Part shown: positions 57,189 to 64,000 of the stretch, in pieces
Layout of the letters: each line of letters opens with the position of its first letter
Position numbering within the stretch: position 1 is the stretch's first letter
Origin: Saccharothrix coeruleofusca
GTDB taxonomy: Bacteria > Actinomycetota > Actinomycetes > Mycobacteriales > Pseudonocardiaceae
Length of the DNA: 64,000 bases
Reading direction: 5' to 3'
Assembly: GCF_014648515.1 (NCBI RefSeq)
Contig: NZ_BMRG01000002.1
Coordinates: 230,635 to 294,634 of the forward strand
Program-made: the position numbers and the translations under genes
Notes under the pieces: model-generated
Told to the model about the DNA's origin: nothing
Database searches by the model: none
The model's input: the letters and a program-made list of their open reading frames with translations, nothing else

Positions 57189-58574
57189 TCAGGCCCCGAT
57201 CAGCCGGGCCGCCAGGTAGCCCTCCAACTGGTCCATCGACACCCGCTCCTGCGACATGGTGTCGCGCTCCCGCACCGTGACCGCCTGGTCGGTGAGCGTG
57301 TCGAAGTCCACCGTCACGCAGAACGGCGTGCCGATCTCGTCCTGCCTCCGGTAGCGCCGCCCGATCGCGCCCGCGTCGTCGAACTCCACGTTCCAGTGCT
57401 TGCGCAGCGCGTTGGCCAGGTCCCGCGCCTTGGGCGAGAGCTCGGCGTTGCGCGACAGCGGCAGCACCGCCGCCTTCACCGGGGCCAGCCGCCGGTCCAG
57501 CCGCAGCACCACGCGCTTGTCCACGCCGCCCTTGGCGTTGGGCGCCTCGTCCTCGGTGTAGGCCTCCAGCAGGAACGCCATCATCGGCCGCCCCACGCCC
57601 GCCGCGGGCTCGATCACGAACGGGCGGTAGCGGGAGTTGGTCGCCTGGTCGAAGTAGGACAGGTCCACGCCCGAGTGGTTGGAGTGGGTGGTCAGGTCGT
57701 AGTCGGTGCGGTTGGCGATGCCCTCCAGCTCACCCCACTCCTGGCCGCCGAAGCGGAAGCGGTACTCGATGTCCACGGTCCGCTTCGAGTAGTGCGACAG
57801 CTTCTCCTTGGGGTGCTCGTAGTGCCGCAGGTTCTCCTTGGAGATGCCCAGCTCGGTGTACCAGCGGGTGCGCTCGTCGATCCAGTACTGGTGCCACTCC
57901 TCGTCCGTCCCCGGCTCGACGAAGAACTCCATCTCCATCTGCTCGAACTCGCGGGTGCGGAAGATGAAGTTGCCCGGCGTGATCTCGTTGCGGAAGGACT
58001 TGCCGATCTGGCCGATGCCGAACGGCGGCTTGCGGCGCGAGGTGGTCTGCACGTTGAGGAAGTTGGTGAAGATGCCCTGCGCGGTCTCCGGGCGCAGGTA
58101 GTGCAGGCCCTCGTCGGTCTCCACCGGCCCCAGGTGGGTCTTGAGCAGGCCGTTGAACATCTTCGGCTCGGTGTACTGGCCGCGGGTGCCGCAGTTGGGG
58201 CAGGGCACGTCGGAGGCGTCGCCCTCGGCGACCTGCTTGCCGGTGCGCTCGGCGTACTCCTCGACCAGGGTGTCCTGGCGGAACCGCTTGTGGCAGGAGT
58301 TGCACTCCACCAGCGGGTCGACGAACGCCTCGACGTGGCCGGAGGCCACCCACACCTCGCGCGGCAGGATCACCGACGAGTCCAGGCCCACCACATCCTC
58401 GCGCCCGCGGACCATGAAGTTCCACCACTGGCGCTTGATGTTGTCCTTGAGCTCGACGCCGAGCGGCCCGTAGTCCCAGGCCGACCGGGTGCCGCCGTAG
58501 ATCTCACCGCACGGGTAGACGAACCCACGGCGCTTGCACAGGCTGACGACGGTTTCGATGCGATCGGCTGCCAC
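57189..58574 (-). CDS. glyS: Glycyl-tRNA synthetase
   Basis: A 461-residue class II synthetase of the alpha2 type that charges tRNA-Gly. Motifs include [20 protein letters not shown] at the N-terminus, [19 protein letters not shown] (motif 2 region), and [17 protein letters not shown] (motif 3). A zinc-binding group is visible as CNSCHKRF ... CPNCG. The GTG at 58574 has GGAG upstream and gives the expected length. Single gene. Confidence 0.97.
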   Translation of the reverse strand: MAADRIETVVSLCKRRGFVYPCGEIYGGTRSAWDYGPLGVELKDNIKRQWWNFMVRGREDVVGLDSSVILPREVWVASGHVEAFVDPLVECNSCHKRFRQDTLVEEYAERTGKQVAEGDASDVPCPNCGTRGQYTEPKMFNGLLKTHLGPVETDEGLHYLRPETAQGIFTNFLNVQTTSRRKPPFGIGQIGKSFRNEITPGNFIFRTREFEQMEMEFFVEPGTDEEWHQYWIDERTRWYTELGISKENLRHYEHPKEKLSHYSKRTVDIEYRFRFGGQEWGELEGIANRTDYDLTTHSNHSGVDLSYFDQATNSRYRPFVIEPAAGVGRPMMAFLLEAYTEDEAPNAKGGVDKRVVLRLDRRLAPVKAAVLPLSRNAELSPKARDLANALRKHWNVEFDDAGAIGRRYRRQDEIGTPFCVTVDFDTLTDQAVTVRERDTMSQERVSMDQLEGYLAARLIGA

Positions 58575-58658
58575 GGACACTCCAACGGAGGCGAACAAAG
58601 GGGGCTTACCAGGGTAGTCCTGCCGCCCGTCGCGCCATCGGGCGACCACGGACCGGGG

Positions 58659-59039
58659 TCAGCGCGGGGTGGCGGGCCCGGCGGCCTCGCCCAGCCGGAC
58701 GGTGGCCGCGTCGCGGGCGAGCAGGCTGGTGTGCCTGCTGGTGGCGCCTCCCTCGGCGCTCAGCAGCGGCTCGTAGGCCGCGGGCGCGTCGGTCTCGGCC
58801 TGCGACAGCAGCGGGACGACGTGCTCGCGAACCTCGAACGGGGACAGCGCGCGCCGGTAGGCGACCACCGACTCGAACTCGACGGTGAGCACGTACCGGT
58901 CCGCCTCGTCCAGCGCCCGGCTGAGCCCACCGCGCAGGCAGCCGGGCTGGGCGGTGAGCAGCTCCAGCGCCCGACCCGCGCGGGCGGTGAAGTCCTCGGC
59001 GCGGGCATCGGGCACGGTGAACCGGCAGACGAGCAGCAC
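58659..59039 (-). CDS. Antibiotic biosynthesis monooxygenase (ABM) family protein
   Basis: A 126-residue ferredoxin-like-fold protein. The pattern AEDFTARAGRALELLTAQPG ... DRYVLTVEFESVVAYRRALS is typical of ABM domains, small cofactor-free oxygenases or quinol-related proteins. A C-terminal extension of about 30 residues is not part of the domain. It is divergent from the small membrane protein gene with 17 bases between starts. Substrate unknown. Confidence 0.85.
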   Translation of the reverse strand: MLLVCRFTVPDARAEDFTARAGRALELLTAQPGCLRGGLSRALDEADRYVLTVEFESVVAYRRALSPFEVREHVVPLLSQAETDAPAAYEPLLSAEGGATSRHTSLLARDAATVRLGEAAGPATPR

Positions 59040-59056
59040 GGTGCAAGGATGCCAGG

Positions 59057-59323
59057 GTGGCGAACGACTTCAAGCGCGCACTGGTCCCCGGCCGCGGCCC
59101 GCTGTCGCGGGTGCCCGCGCCCGCGGTGTTCCTGCTGGTGCTGACGCTGTTCGGGGTGGGGGTGTGGGTGCGCGGCCCGGTCGGGGCGGCGCTGCTGGGC
59201 GTGCTGGTGCTGGCCGTGGCGGGGCTGCTGGCGGCGACCTGGCGGCTGCTCACCCCGAGCGCGCGGGTGCTGCGGGTGCTGGTGCTGTGCGTCCTGGTGC
59301 TGGTGACCGCTTCCACGCTGTAG
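59057..59323 (+). CDS. Small two-helix membrane protein
   Basis: An 88-residue protein with two long hydrophobic segments (residues 22-60) plus a third near the end (72-86). The start MANDFKRALVPGRGPLSRVP is a recurrent N-terminus of small actinobacterial membrane proteins (DUF6703-like). Function unknown. Confidence 0.7.
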   Translation: MANDFKRALVPGRGPLSRVPAPAVFLLVLTLFGVGVWVRGPVGAALLGVLVLAVAGLLAATWRLLTPSARVLRVLVLCVLVLVTASTL

Positions 59324-59371
59324 CCGCGATCCGCCGTTCGAGGTGCCCCACGGGAGCACCCCTTAGTATCG

Positions 59372-59391
59372 GTGGTGAAAATCCATACCAC
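59372..59391. promoter_or_regulatory. Operator-like inverted repeat of the smtB-zur operon
   Basis: GTGGT-N10-ACCAC (59372-59391) lies just after a TAGTAT -10-like box (59365-59370) and before the ArsR-type start. The AT-rich centre GAAAATCC is unusual here. It is a candidate site for the zinc-sensing ArsR repressor. Confidence 0.5.
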
Positions 59392-59403
59392 GTGGGAGGC
59401 GCC

Positions 59404-59799
59404 GTGGCGGTAGGAGTCCGGGGCGATCACGTGCACTCCCCCGAGCGCGGCGCGGGCCGCCCCGCCCCGTCCCGGCCCGCGGGCACGCTGACCGCCGCGG
59501 GCGAGCTGCTGCGGGCGCTGGCCGCGCCGGTGCGCATCGCGATCGTGCTGCAACTGCGCGGCGCCGACCGGTGCGTGCACGAGCTGGTCGAGGCGCTGGG
59601 CGTGGCGCAGCCGCTGATCAGCCAGCACCTGCGGGTGCTCAAGGCCGCGGGCGTGGTGCACGGCGAGCGGCACGGCCGCGAGGTGGTCTACCGGCTCGTC
59701 GACGAGCACTTGGCCCACATCGTGGTGGACGCGGTCACCCACGTGGAGGAGGGGGCGCGTGGTATCAACGACCGGGCATCCGGGACGGAGGAACTGTGA
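59404..59799 (+). CDS. smtB: ArsR/SmtB-family zinc-sensing repressor
   Basis: A 131-residue winged-helix repressor. The DNA-binding helix is ELVEALGVAQPLISQHLRVL near residues 61-80. The last helix carries DEHLAHIVVDAVTHVEE, which fits the alpha-5 zinc site DxHx10Hx2E exactly. The GTG start overlaps nothing upstream; its stop overlaps the start of the Fur-family gene (GTGA). The SmtB-Zur arrangement is known from mycobacteria, where SmtB releases DNA when zinc is high and so allows zur expression. Confidence 0.92.
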   Translation: MAVGVRGDHVHSPERGAGRPAPSRPAGTLTAAGELLRALAAPVRIAIVLQLRGADRCVHELVEALGVAQPLISQHLRVLKAAGVVHGERHGREVVYRLVDEHLAHIVVDAVTHVEEGARGINDRASGTEEL

Positions 59800-60215
59800 C
59801 CACTAGCGAACGCCCGAACACCGCGGTTCCGGGCTTGCGCTCGACCAAGCAGCGCACCGCGGTGTCGAAGCTGCTGGACCAGCTCGACGACTTCCGGTCC
59901 GCTCAGGAGCTGCACGAGGAGCTGCGCAAGCGCGGCGAGGGCATCGGGCTGACCACGGTGTACCGCACCCTGCAGTCGCTGGCCGACGCGGGCGAGGTGG
60001 ACGTCCTGCGCACCGACTCCGGGGAGGCGATCTACCGGCGCTGCTCGGCGCACCACCACCATCACCTGGTGTGCCGCTCGTGCGGGCGGACCGTGGAGGT
60101 GGAGGGCCCGGCGGTGGAGAAGTGGGCGGACCGGGTGGCCGCGGAGAACGGGTTCACGGCGGTCAGCCACACCGTGGAGATCTTCGGCACCTGCGCGGAG
60201 TGCTCGGTCGGCTGA
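59796..60215 (+). CDS. zur: Fur-family zinc uptake regulator
   Basis: A 139-residue Fur-type repressor. The winged helix is in SAQELHEELRKRGEGIGLTT VYRTL, shown here in two pieces, and zinc ligands are in HHHHHLVCRSCGRTVEV and IFGTCAEC, two CxxC pairs. Position after smtB identifies it as Zur rather than an iron regulator. With zinc bound it would repress zinc import genes. Confidence 0.92.
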   Translation: MTTSERPNTAVPGLRSTKQRTAVSKLLDQLDDFRSAQELHEELRKRGEGIGLTTVYRTLQSLADAGEVDVLRTDSGEAIYRRCSAHHHHHLVCRSCGRTVEVEGPAVEKWADRVAAENGFTAVSHTVEIFGTCAECSVG

Positions 60216-60241
60216 CCGTCGCACCCCGCGCCGGGGTTGGG

Positions 60242-60676
60242 TCAGAAGTCGCAGCCGGGGTTGGGCGCGTCGACGGTCAGCGGCGTGCCGACCTTGTGCT
60301 CGTAGTAGAACGCCAGCATGACGACCGGCGTGGAGCCCGGGTTGCGACCGAAGTGCACGCTGTCGGGCCCACCTCGCTCCCGCATGACCTGTCCCTGGCG
60401 GTAGACCCCGTCGACGGCGCAGTCCGACGAGTAGTGGACCAGCTCGCCCTGCTCGACGATGCCGAACGCGTCGCTGGTGTGGTAGTGCCAGCCCGAGGTG
60501 CCGCCGGGCTGGATCGTGACCCGCTGCACGATGTACTCGGTGTCGCCGATGGTCTTCTGGAGGATCGTGACGCCGCTGACCCCGGATCCGGGGGTCGCGT
60601 TCGCCGCGGGCACCGCGGTCGCGGAGAGGCCGACGACAGCGGCCGCGGTCAACAGACAACGGGAAGTCCTGCCCAT
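60242..60676 (-). CDS. Secreted cupin-domain protein
   Basis: A 144-residue exported protein: signal peptide MGRTSRCLLTAAAVVGLSAT with cleavage after ANA near residue 27, then a small cupin barrel with SGWHYHTSDAFGIVEQGEL, where the two His and Glu could bind a metal. Two Cys near 85 and 142 may form a disulfide. GGAGG precedes the ATG. Function unknown. Confidence 0.8.
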   Translation of the reverse strand: MGRTSRCLLTAAAVVGLSATAVPAANATPGSGVSGVTILQKTIGDTEYIVQRVTIQPGGTSGWHYHTSDAFGIVEQGELVHYSSDCAVDGVYRQGQVMRERGGPDSVHFGRNPGSTPVVMLAFYYEHKVGTPLTVDAPNPGCDF

Positions 60677-60788
60677 GAAAGCGCCCTCCTCCGGGACCGG
60701 TCCGAAGGAGTATCTCCAAGTGATCATGGAATTGCAATGTTGCAAATAGCAACGGTGCGATGCATGTCCAGCGAGGATCCCCGCGGCG

Positions 60789-61526
60789 CTAGCTCTCGTA
60801 GGTGTCCTCGGGTGGGGTGATCGGGGTGACGCCGGAGACGGTGAAGGTGGGCACGTAGGCGGTCTCCTTGGTGGCCGAGCCGGGGACGACCCTGCCGGTG
60901 GCCTCGATCCACTGGTCGTCGGGCAGCGGGCTGAAGTCCAGGCCGGTCATCAGGACCTTGACCGGGGAGGCGTCCGCGGCGCAGCAGGAGATGGCCAGCC
61001 GGGCCACGTAGACGTCGTCGCCCTTGCGGACCACGAAGCCGGTCAGCTTCACCGTCCGGTCGTCCAGCGAGCCGCTGTCGTCCCAGGCGGTGCGGGTGAC
61101 GAACTCGGTGATGGTCAGCGGGATGACCTCGTCGTCGGGCAGCGGGGCGAAGCCGCTGGCGACCTTGGACTCCTGGGCGGCGTTGCGGTCGGAGCGGTTG
61201 ACCGTGTCCGAGCCCAGCGCGGGCGGGCTGATCAGGAACACCGCCAGCACCGGCAGCAGCAGCATCCACGTGCTGCGCGCCGCGTGCTCGTGCTGGTCGT
61301 GCCCGTGCTGGTCGTGCCCGTGCTGGTCGCCCTCGTGCCCGCGCCCGCCCGCGCGCAGGTCCCGGACGATCGCCACGGCCGCGAGCACCACCATGACCAC
61401 GCCGGTGACGACCAGCCACGGCTGCAGCGACGCCTTGACGTAGCGCAGGTAGGTGCCGGTCAGCGCCAGCTTCAGCAGCGCGCCGCCGAGCAGGACCAGC
61501 AGGACGTTCTGGGTCTCGCGCCTCAC
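60789..61526 (-). CDS. TIGR03943/DUF1980 family putative permease subunit
   Basis: A 245-residue membrane protein of the TIGR03943 (YcgQ-like) family. Two or three N-terminal helices, a His-rich loop (DQHGHDQHGHDQHEH) likely to bind metal, another helix, then a soluble domain with RLAISCCAADASPVKV and GFVVRKGDDVYVARL. It overlaps the permease gene by GTGA, as in most actinobacteria. The pair is thought to be linked to zinc homeostasis, which agrees with the nearby smtB-zur genes, though transport has not been shown. Confidence 0.88.
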   Translation of the reverse strand: MRRETQNVLLVLLGGALLKLALTGTYLRYVKASLQPWLVVTGVVMVVLAAVAIVRDLRAGGRGHEGDQHGHDQHGHDQHEHAARSTWMLLLPVLAVFLISPPALGSDTVNRSDRNAAQESKVASGFAPLPDDEVIPLTITEFVTRTAWDDSGSLDDRTVKLTGFVVRKGDDVYVARLAISCCAADASPVKVLMTGLDFSPLPDDQWIEATGRVVPGSATKETAYVPTFTVSGVTPITPPEDTYES

Positions 61527-62554
61527 AGGAACACCCACCCCGCCACCAGCGCGCTCGCGATCGCCACGGCGAAGGTGGCCGGGGCGAAGCGGGCCGCGAA
61601 GGACTTGCCGAACGCGCCCGACTGCAGCGCGATGAGCTTGACGTCGACCGCCGGGCCGACCACCAGGAACACCAGGCGCGGCAGCAGCGGCAGCGCCGAC
61701 ATCGACACCGCCACGAAGGCGTCGGCCTCGCTGCACAGCGCCAGCACCACGGCCAGCAGCGCCATCACCAGCACCCCCAGCACCACCTGGGAGCCCAGGG
61801 TCTGCATCCACTCCGGCGGCACCAGCACGCTGAACGCCGCCGCGAACAGCCCGCCCAGCACCAGGAAGCCGCCCGCCTCGACCAGGTCGTGGCGGGCGGT
61901 CTCGGCGAACACCGCCCAGCGCGAGGTGCCCTCCCGCTCGGGCAGCGCGCGCAGCGCCCGCTCGGCGATCCACCCGGCCTTGCCGAACCGGGTCCACAGC
62001 CAGCCCATGACCACGGCGGTGAGCAGCGAGCCGGTGAACCGCGCGGCGACCATCCACGGGGTGTCGCGGAAGGCCACGAACGTCGAGACCAGCACGATCG
62101 GGTTCACCGCGGGCGCGGCCAGCAGGAACGACAGCGCCACCGCGGGCGCCACGCCCTGCTGCATCAGCCTGCGCGCCACCGGCACCGAGGCGCACTCGCA
62201 GCCGGGCAGCGCCACGCCCGCCACGCCCGCGACCGGGACGGCCAGGGCGGTCCGGCTGGGCAGCAACCGGCGCAGCGCGCTCGCCGGGACGAACGCGGCG
62301 ATGGCGCCGCTGATCAGCACGCCGAGCACGAGGAACGGCATCGCCTGCACGCAGATCGCCACGAACACCGTGGACGCGGTGCGCAGGACGGGCACGTCGA
62401 GCACGCCCACCAGCCAGTCCTGGAGCAGCAGGGCCAGCACCAGCAGCGCGCACAGCACCTCCAGGGAGGTGACGCGCCACCGCGCGGGCGGGCGGGGCGG
62501 GCGCGGAGCCCGGATCTCGCCAGTGATTGTCACTTCCGAGATGATGCCGGCCAC
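61523..62554 (-). CDS. YraQ/DUF318 family permease
   Basis: A 343-residue integral membrane protein with about eight to ten helices. The paired Cys segment VALPGCECASVPVARRL and LLAAPAVNPIVLVST are the family hallmark, repeated in the second half as LCSEADAFVAVSM. The family (COG0701) is a predicted permease, substrate unknown, often found with TIGR03943 and suspected to handle zinc or other metals. GTG start with GGGGG upstream. It is transcribed behind the HxlR gene or from its own promoter. Confidence 0.9.
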   Translation of the reverse strand: MAGIISEVTITGEIRAPRPPRPPARWRVTSLEVLCALLVLALLLQDWLVGVLDVPVLRTASTVFVAICVQAMPFLVLGVLISGAIAAFVPASALRRLLPSRTALAVPVAGVAGVALPGCECASVPVARRLMQQGVAPAVALSFLLAAPAVNPIVLVSTFVAFRDTPWMVAARFTGSLLTAVVMGWLWTRFGKAGWIAERALRALPEREGTSRWAVFAETARHDLVEAGGFLVLGGLFAAAFSVLVPPEWMQTLGSQVVLGVLVMALLAVVLALCSEADAFVAVSMSALPLLPRLVFLVVGPAVDVKLIALQSGAFGKSFAARFAPATFAVAIASALVAGWVFL

Positions 62555-62575
62555 CGCAACCCCCGCGCGCCGGGG

Positions 62576-62956
62576 TCAGGACTCGGCGGCGCGCTCGTCG
62601 TAGCGCCGCTGCGCGCCGAGCACCTCGGGCATCCGGCCCTCGACCAGGGCGATCAGCTCCTGGACCTTGGCCGCCGCGGCCTCGCCGAGCGGGGTGAGGC
62701 TGTAGCGCACGTGCAGCGGGAACACGCCCTGGGCGCGGCGGTCGACGAAGCCGTCCCGCTCCAGCGCCTGCAGCGACTGGGCCAGCATCTTCTGGTTGAC
62801 CCCGTCGATGCGGCGGCGCAGCTCGTTGAACCGCATCGGGCCGGTGCGCAGCGCGCTGAGCGCCAGCATCCCCCACCGCCCGGTCAGCACGTCCAGCGCC
62901 GGGCGGGACGGGCAGGTGCGCGAGAAGACGTCGTAGGCCACGTCCTCGGATTCCAC
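62576..62956 (-). CDS. HxlR-family transcription factor
   Basis: A 126-residue winged-helix regulator of the MarR-related HxlR type. Cys15 in SRTCPSRPALDVLTGRWGML is the conserved redox/electrophile-sensing Cys, followed by RTGPMRFNELRRRIDGVNQK and the wing HVRYSLTPLGEA. It is divergent from a Tat-exported SnoaL-like gene, whose promoter it probably controls; many HxlR proteins regulate the divergent gene. Confidence 0.92.
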   Translation of the reverse strand: MESEDVAYDVFSRTCPSRPALDVLTGRWGMLALSALRTGPMRFNELRRRIDGVNQKMLAQSLQALERDGFVDRRAQGVFPLHVRYSLTPLGEAAAAKVQELIALVEGRMPEVLGAQRRYDERAAES

Positions 62957-62972
62957 CGGTTCATGGTAACCG

Positions 62973-63001
62973 TTGACGCTGTGGTTACTTACTGATACTA
63001 G
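62973..63001 (+). promoter_or_regulatory. Promoter of the SnoaL-like gene
   Basis: TTGACG (62973-62978) and TACTAG (62996-63001) with a 17-base spacer, 43 bases before the ATG. The palindromes ACTAGT and TTCTAGAA (63003-63010) overlap or follow the -10 and are candidate HxlR contacts. Confidence 0.65.
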
Positions 63002-63044
63002 TTTCTAGAAGAAACCGGAATGTGGATGTGCGAGGAGAACCCAG

Positions 63045-63650
63045 ATGACTGACCGGCGTGCGTTCCTGCGCGCGAGCGGCTCCGCGGCGCTCGGCGCGAC
63101 CGTGCTCGGCGCGTTCCTCGGCGGCGGTTCCCCCGCCCAGGCGCTGGCCGCCCACCAGCCGCTGCCCGACCCGGCGACCACGCCGGTGCCCAACCCACCG
63201 CTGCCGCACGGCCTGACCCCGCAGGAGCACCGGAACCTGATCACCTTCGACGAGCTGGACTTCGACGTGTTCAGCCACGCCCGGTGGGACCGGCTGCGGG
63301 AGAGCCACGCGCGCGACATCCGCGTCCACTGGCCCGACGGCCACTACACCGACGGCATCGAACCGCACATCGCCGACCTGAAGGCGATGTTCGCCTGGGC
63401 TCCCGACACCCGCATCCAGGAGCACCCCCTGCGGGTCGCGCACAACGAGTTCACCGCGGTGGTCGGGGTCATGCGCGGCACCTTCACCCGCCCCATGCCC
63501 GACGGCGCGGGCGGCTCCATCCCGCCCAACGGCCGCCAGTACGCCATCAGCATGGCCACCATCGGCATCTGGAACCGCAAGGGCACGATGAGCGAGGAGT
63601 TCCTGTTCTGGGACAACCTCACGTTCAACCGGCAGCTCGGCCTGGCCTGA
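63045..63650 (+). CDS. Tat-exported SnoaL-like (ester cyclase) protein
   Basis: A 201-residue protein with a twin-arginine signal (TDRRAFLRASGSAALGATVL) and a SnoaL/NTF2-like cone domain. RWDRLRESHARDIRVHWPDG and PDTRIQEHPLRVAHNEFTAV match the pattern of SnoaL-like polyketide cyclase relatives, where a His and Asp shape the pocket. It is probably exported folded. Substrate unknown. It is divergent from the HxlR gene and followed by a very strong hairpin. Confidence 0.85.
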   Translation: MTDRRAFLRASGSAALGATVLGAFLGGGSPAQALAAHQPLPDPATTPVPNPPLPHGLTPQEHRNLITFDELDFDVFSHARWDRLRESHARDIRVHWPDGHYTDGIEPHIADLKAMFAWAPDTRIQEHPLRVAHNEFTAVVGVMRGTFTRPMPDGAGGSIPPNGRQYAISMATIGIWNRKGTMSEEFLFWDNLTFNRQLGLA

Positions 63651-63663
63651 ACACCTCCGGGCG

Positions 63664-63706
63664 CACCACGGCCCCCGCGCGGCGAGGGCGCGCGGGGGCC
63701 GTGGTG
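63664..63706. terminator. Strong bidirectional terminator
   Basis: A perfect 18-bp stem (63664-63681 with 63689-63706) and 7-nt loop between the convergent SnoaL-like and last genes. Confidence 0.85.
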
Positions 63707-63713
63707 GCGGGCA

Positions 63714-63983
63714 CTACTCCGGGTCTTCCTCTTCCCGCAGCTCGTCGATGGTGGCCAGGACGTCGGCGACGTCCTCCACCGGCAGCAGCGGCTCGACGAT
63801 CGCCGAGACACCCGTGCGCTGCGACACCACCGCCTCGGCCAGCCCCACCGCGTCCTCGCGCTCGTAGGGGCCGCACACGAACGACGCCCACTCCTCCCCC
63901 GACGACGCCTCGAAGGTCACCGCCCAGGGCAGCCCCTCGACCTCGGTCTCGTCGTCGGGCTCGTAGACCACCACGCCGCCCAT
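63714..63983 (-). CDS. Small acidic conserved hypothetical protein
   Basis: An 89-residue acidic protein beginning MGGVVVYEPDDETEVEGLPW and ending DELREEEDPE. No membrane segment or motif. The ATG has GGAGG nine bases upstream, a good RBS, which supports it as a real gene. Function unknown. Confidence 0.65.
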   Translation of the reverse strand: MGGVVVYEPDDETEVEGLPWAVTFEASSGEEWASFVCGPYEREDAVGLAEAVVSQRTGVSAIVEPLLPVEDVADVLATIDELREEEDPE

Positions 63984-64000
63984 TCAGGCGCCTCCTTCGA

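Noticed and set aside
62520-62575. Zur box at the YraQ-type permease start (GTGACAATCAC)
   Set aside because: It lies inside the coding start region and matches the actinobacterial Zur consensus poorly.

Overview
The window is high-GC actinobacterial chromosome, most like a Pseudonocardiaceae-type genome (Saccharothrix, Actinosynnema, Lentzea and relatives). This rests on GTG/TTG start codons, many GTGA stop/start overlaps, DUF3145, HelR, a WhiB-like protein, SmtB-Zur, a three-subunit transhydrogenase, a macrolide glycosyltransferase and a nitric oxide synthase. The genus is inferred from gene content, not from alignment.

Region 1 (1-26900) is chromosomal: a heterodimeric ABC exporter, a flavin disulfide reductase with a TetR gene, RNA polymerase-protecting HelR, a MarR-CrcB-CrcB fluoride operon, a PAS-GGDEF-degenerate EAL protein, the pntA1-pntA2-pntB transhydrogenase operon behind a Rex-like operator, a NOS oxygenase, an OleD-like glycosyltransferase preceded by a nine-codon leader peptide, an ABC-ABC-XRE operon divergent from a P450-ferredoxin pair, and a Crp/Fnr, cyclase-like and P-loop NTPase cluster. 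The last two proteins carry matching short G/N-rich repeat motifs at facing ends, which resemble NLR-associated amyloid signalling motifs.

Region 2 (26905-41395) is an integrated actinomycete element (AICE-like) of about 14.5 kb. It sits in the 3' half of a tRNA-Met(CAT) gene and is bounded by 41-bp direct repeats that differ at one base. It has a tyrosine integrase, an excisionase, an FtsK/TraB-like translocase in a tightly overlapping operon, several XRE regulators, two Nudix proteins (one a fusion with a nucleoside deoxyribosyltransferase-like domain and an NrtR-like winged helix), and an AT-rich AIPR-family putative phage-defence gene. The primase/polymerase gene and one XRE-TPR gene are frameshifted, so the element may be replication-defective.

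Region 3 (41500-64000) is mostly housekeeping and stress genes: tRNA-Asn, dnaG, dgt, glyS, trans-aconitate methyltransferase, an ECF41 sigma factor (SigJ type) facing a carboxymuconolactone decarboxylase-family gene that has a textbook ECF41 promoter, a serpin, peptidase E, a SulP transporter, the SmtB-Zur zinc regulators near a permease/TIGR03943 pair, an HxlR regulator and a Tat-exported SnoaL-like protein.

The strongest leads are (a) the leader peptide and RBS-sequestering stem in front of the macrolide glycosyltransferase, (b) the cyclase/NTPase pair with matching motifs, (c) the NDT-Nudix-NrtR fusion and AIPR cargo, and (d) two regulatory sites that explain their neighbours, the Rex-like box at pnt and the ECF41 promoter.
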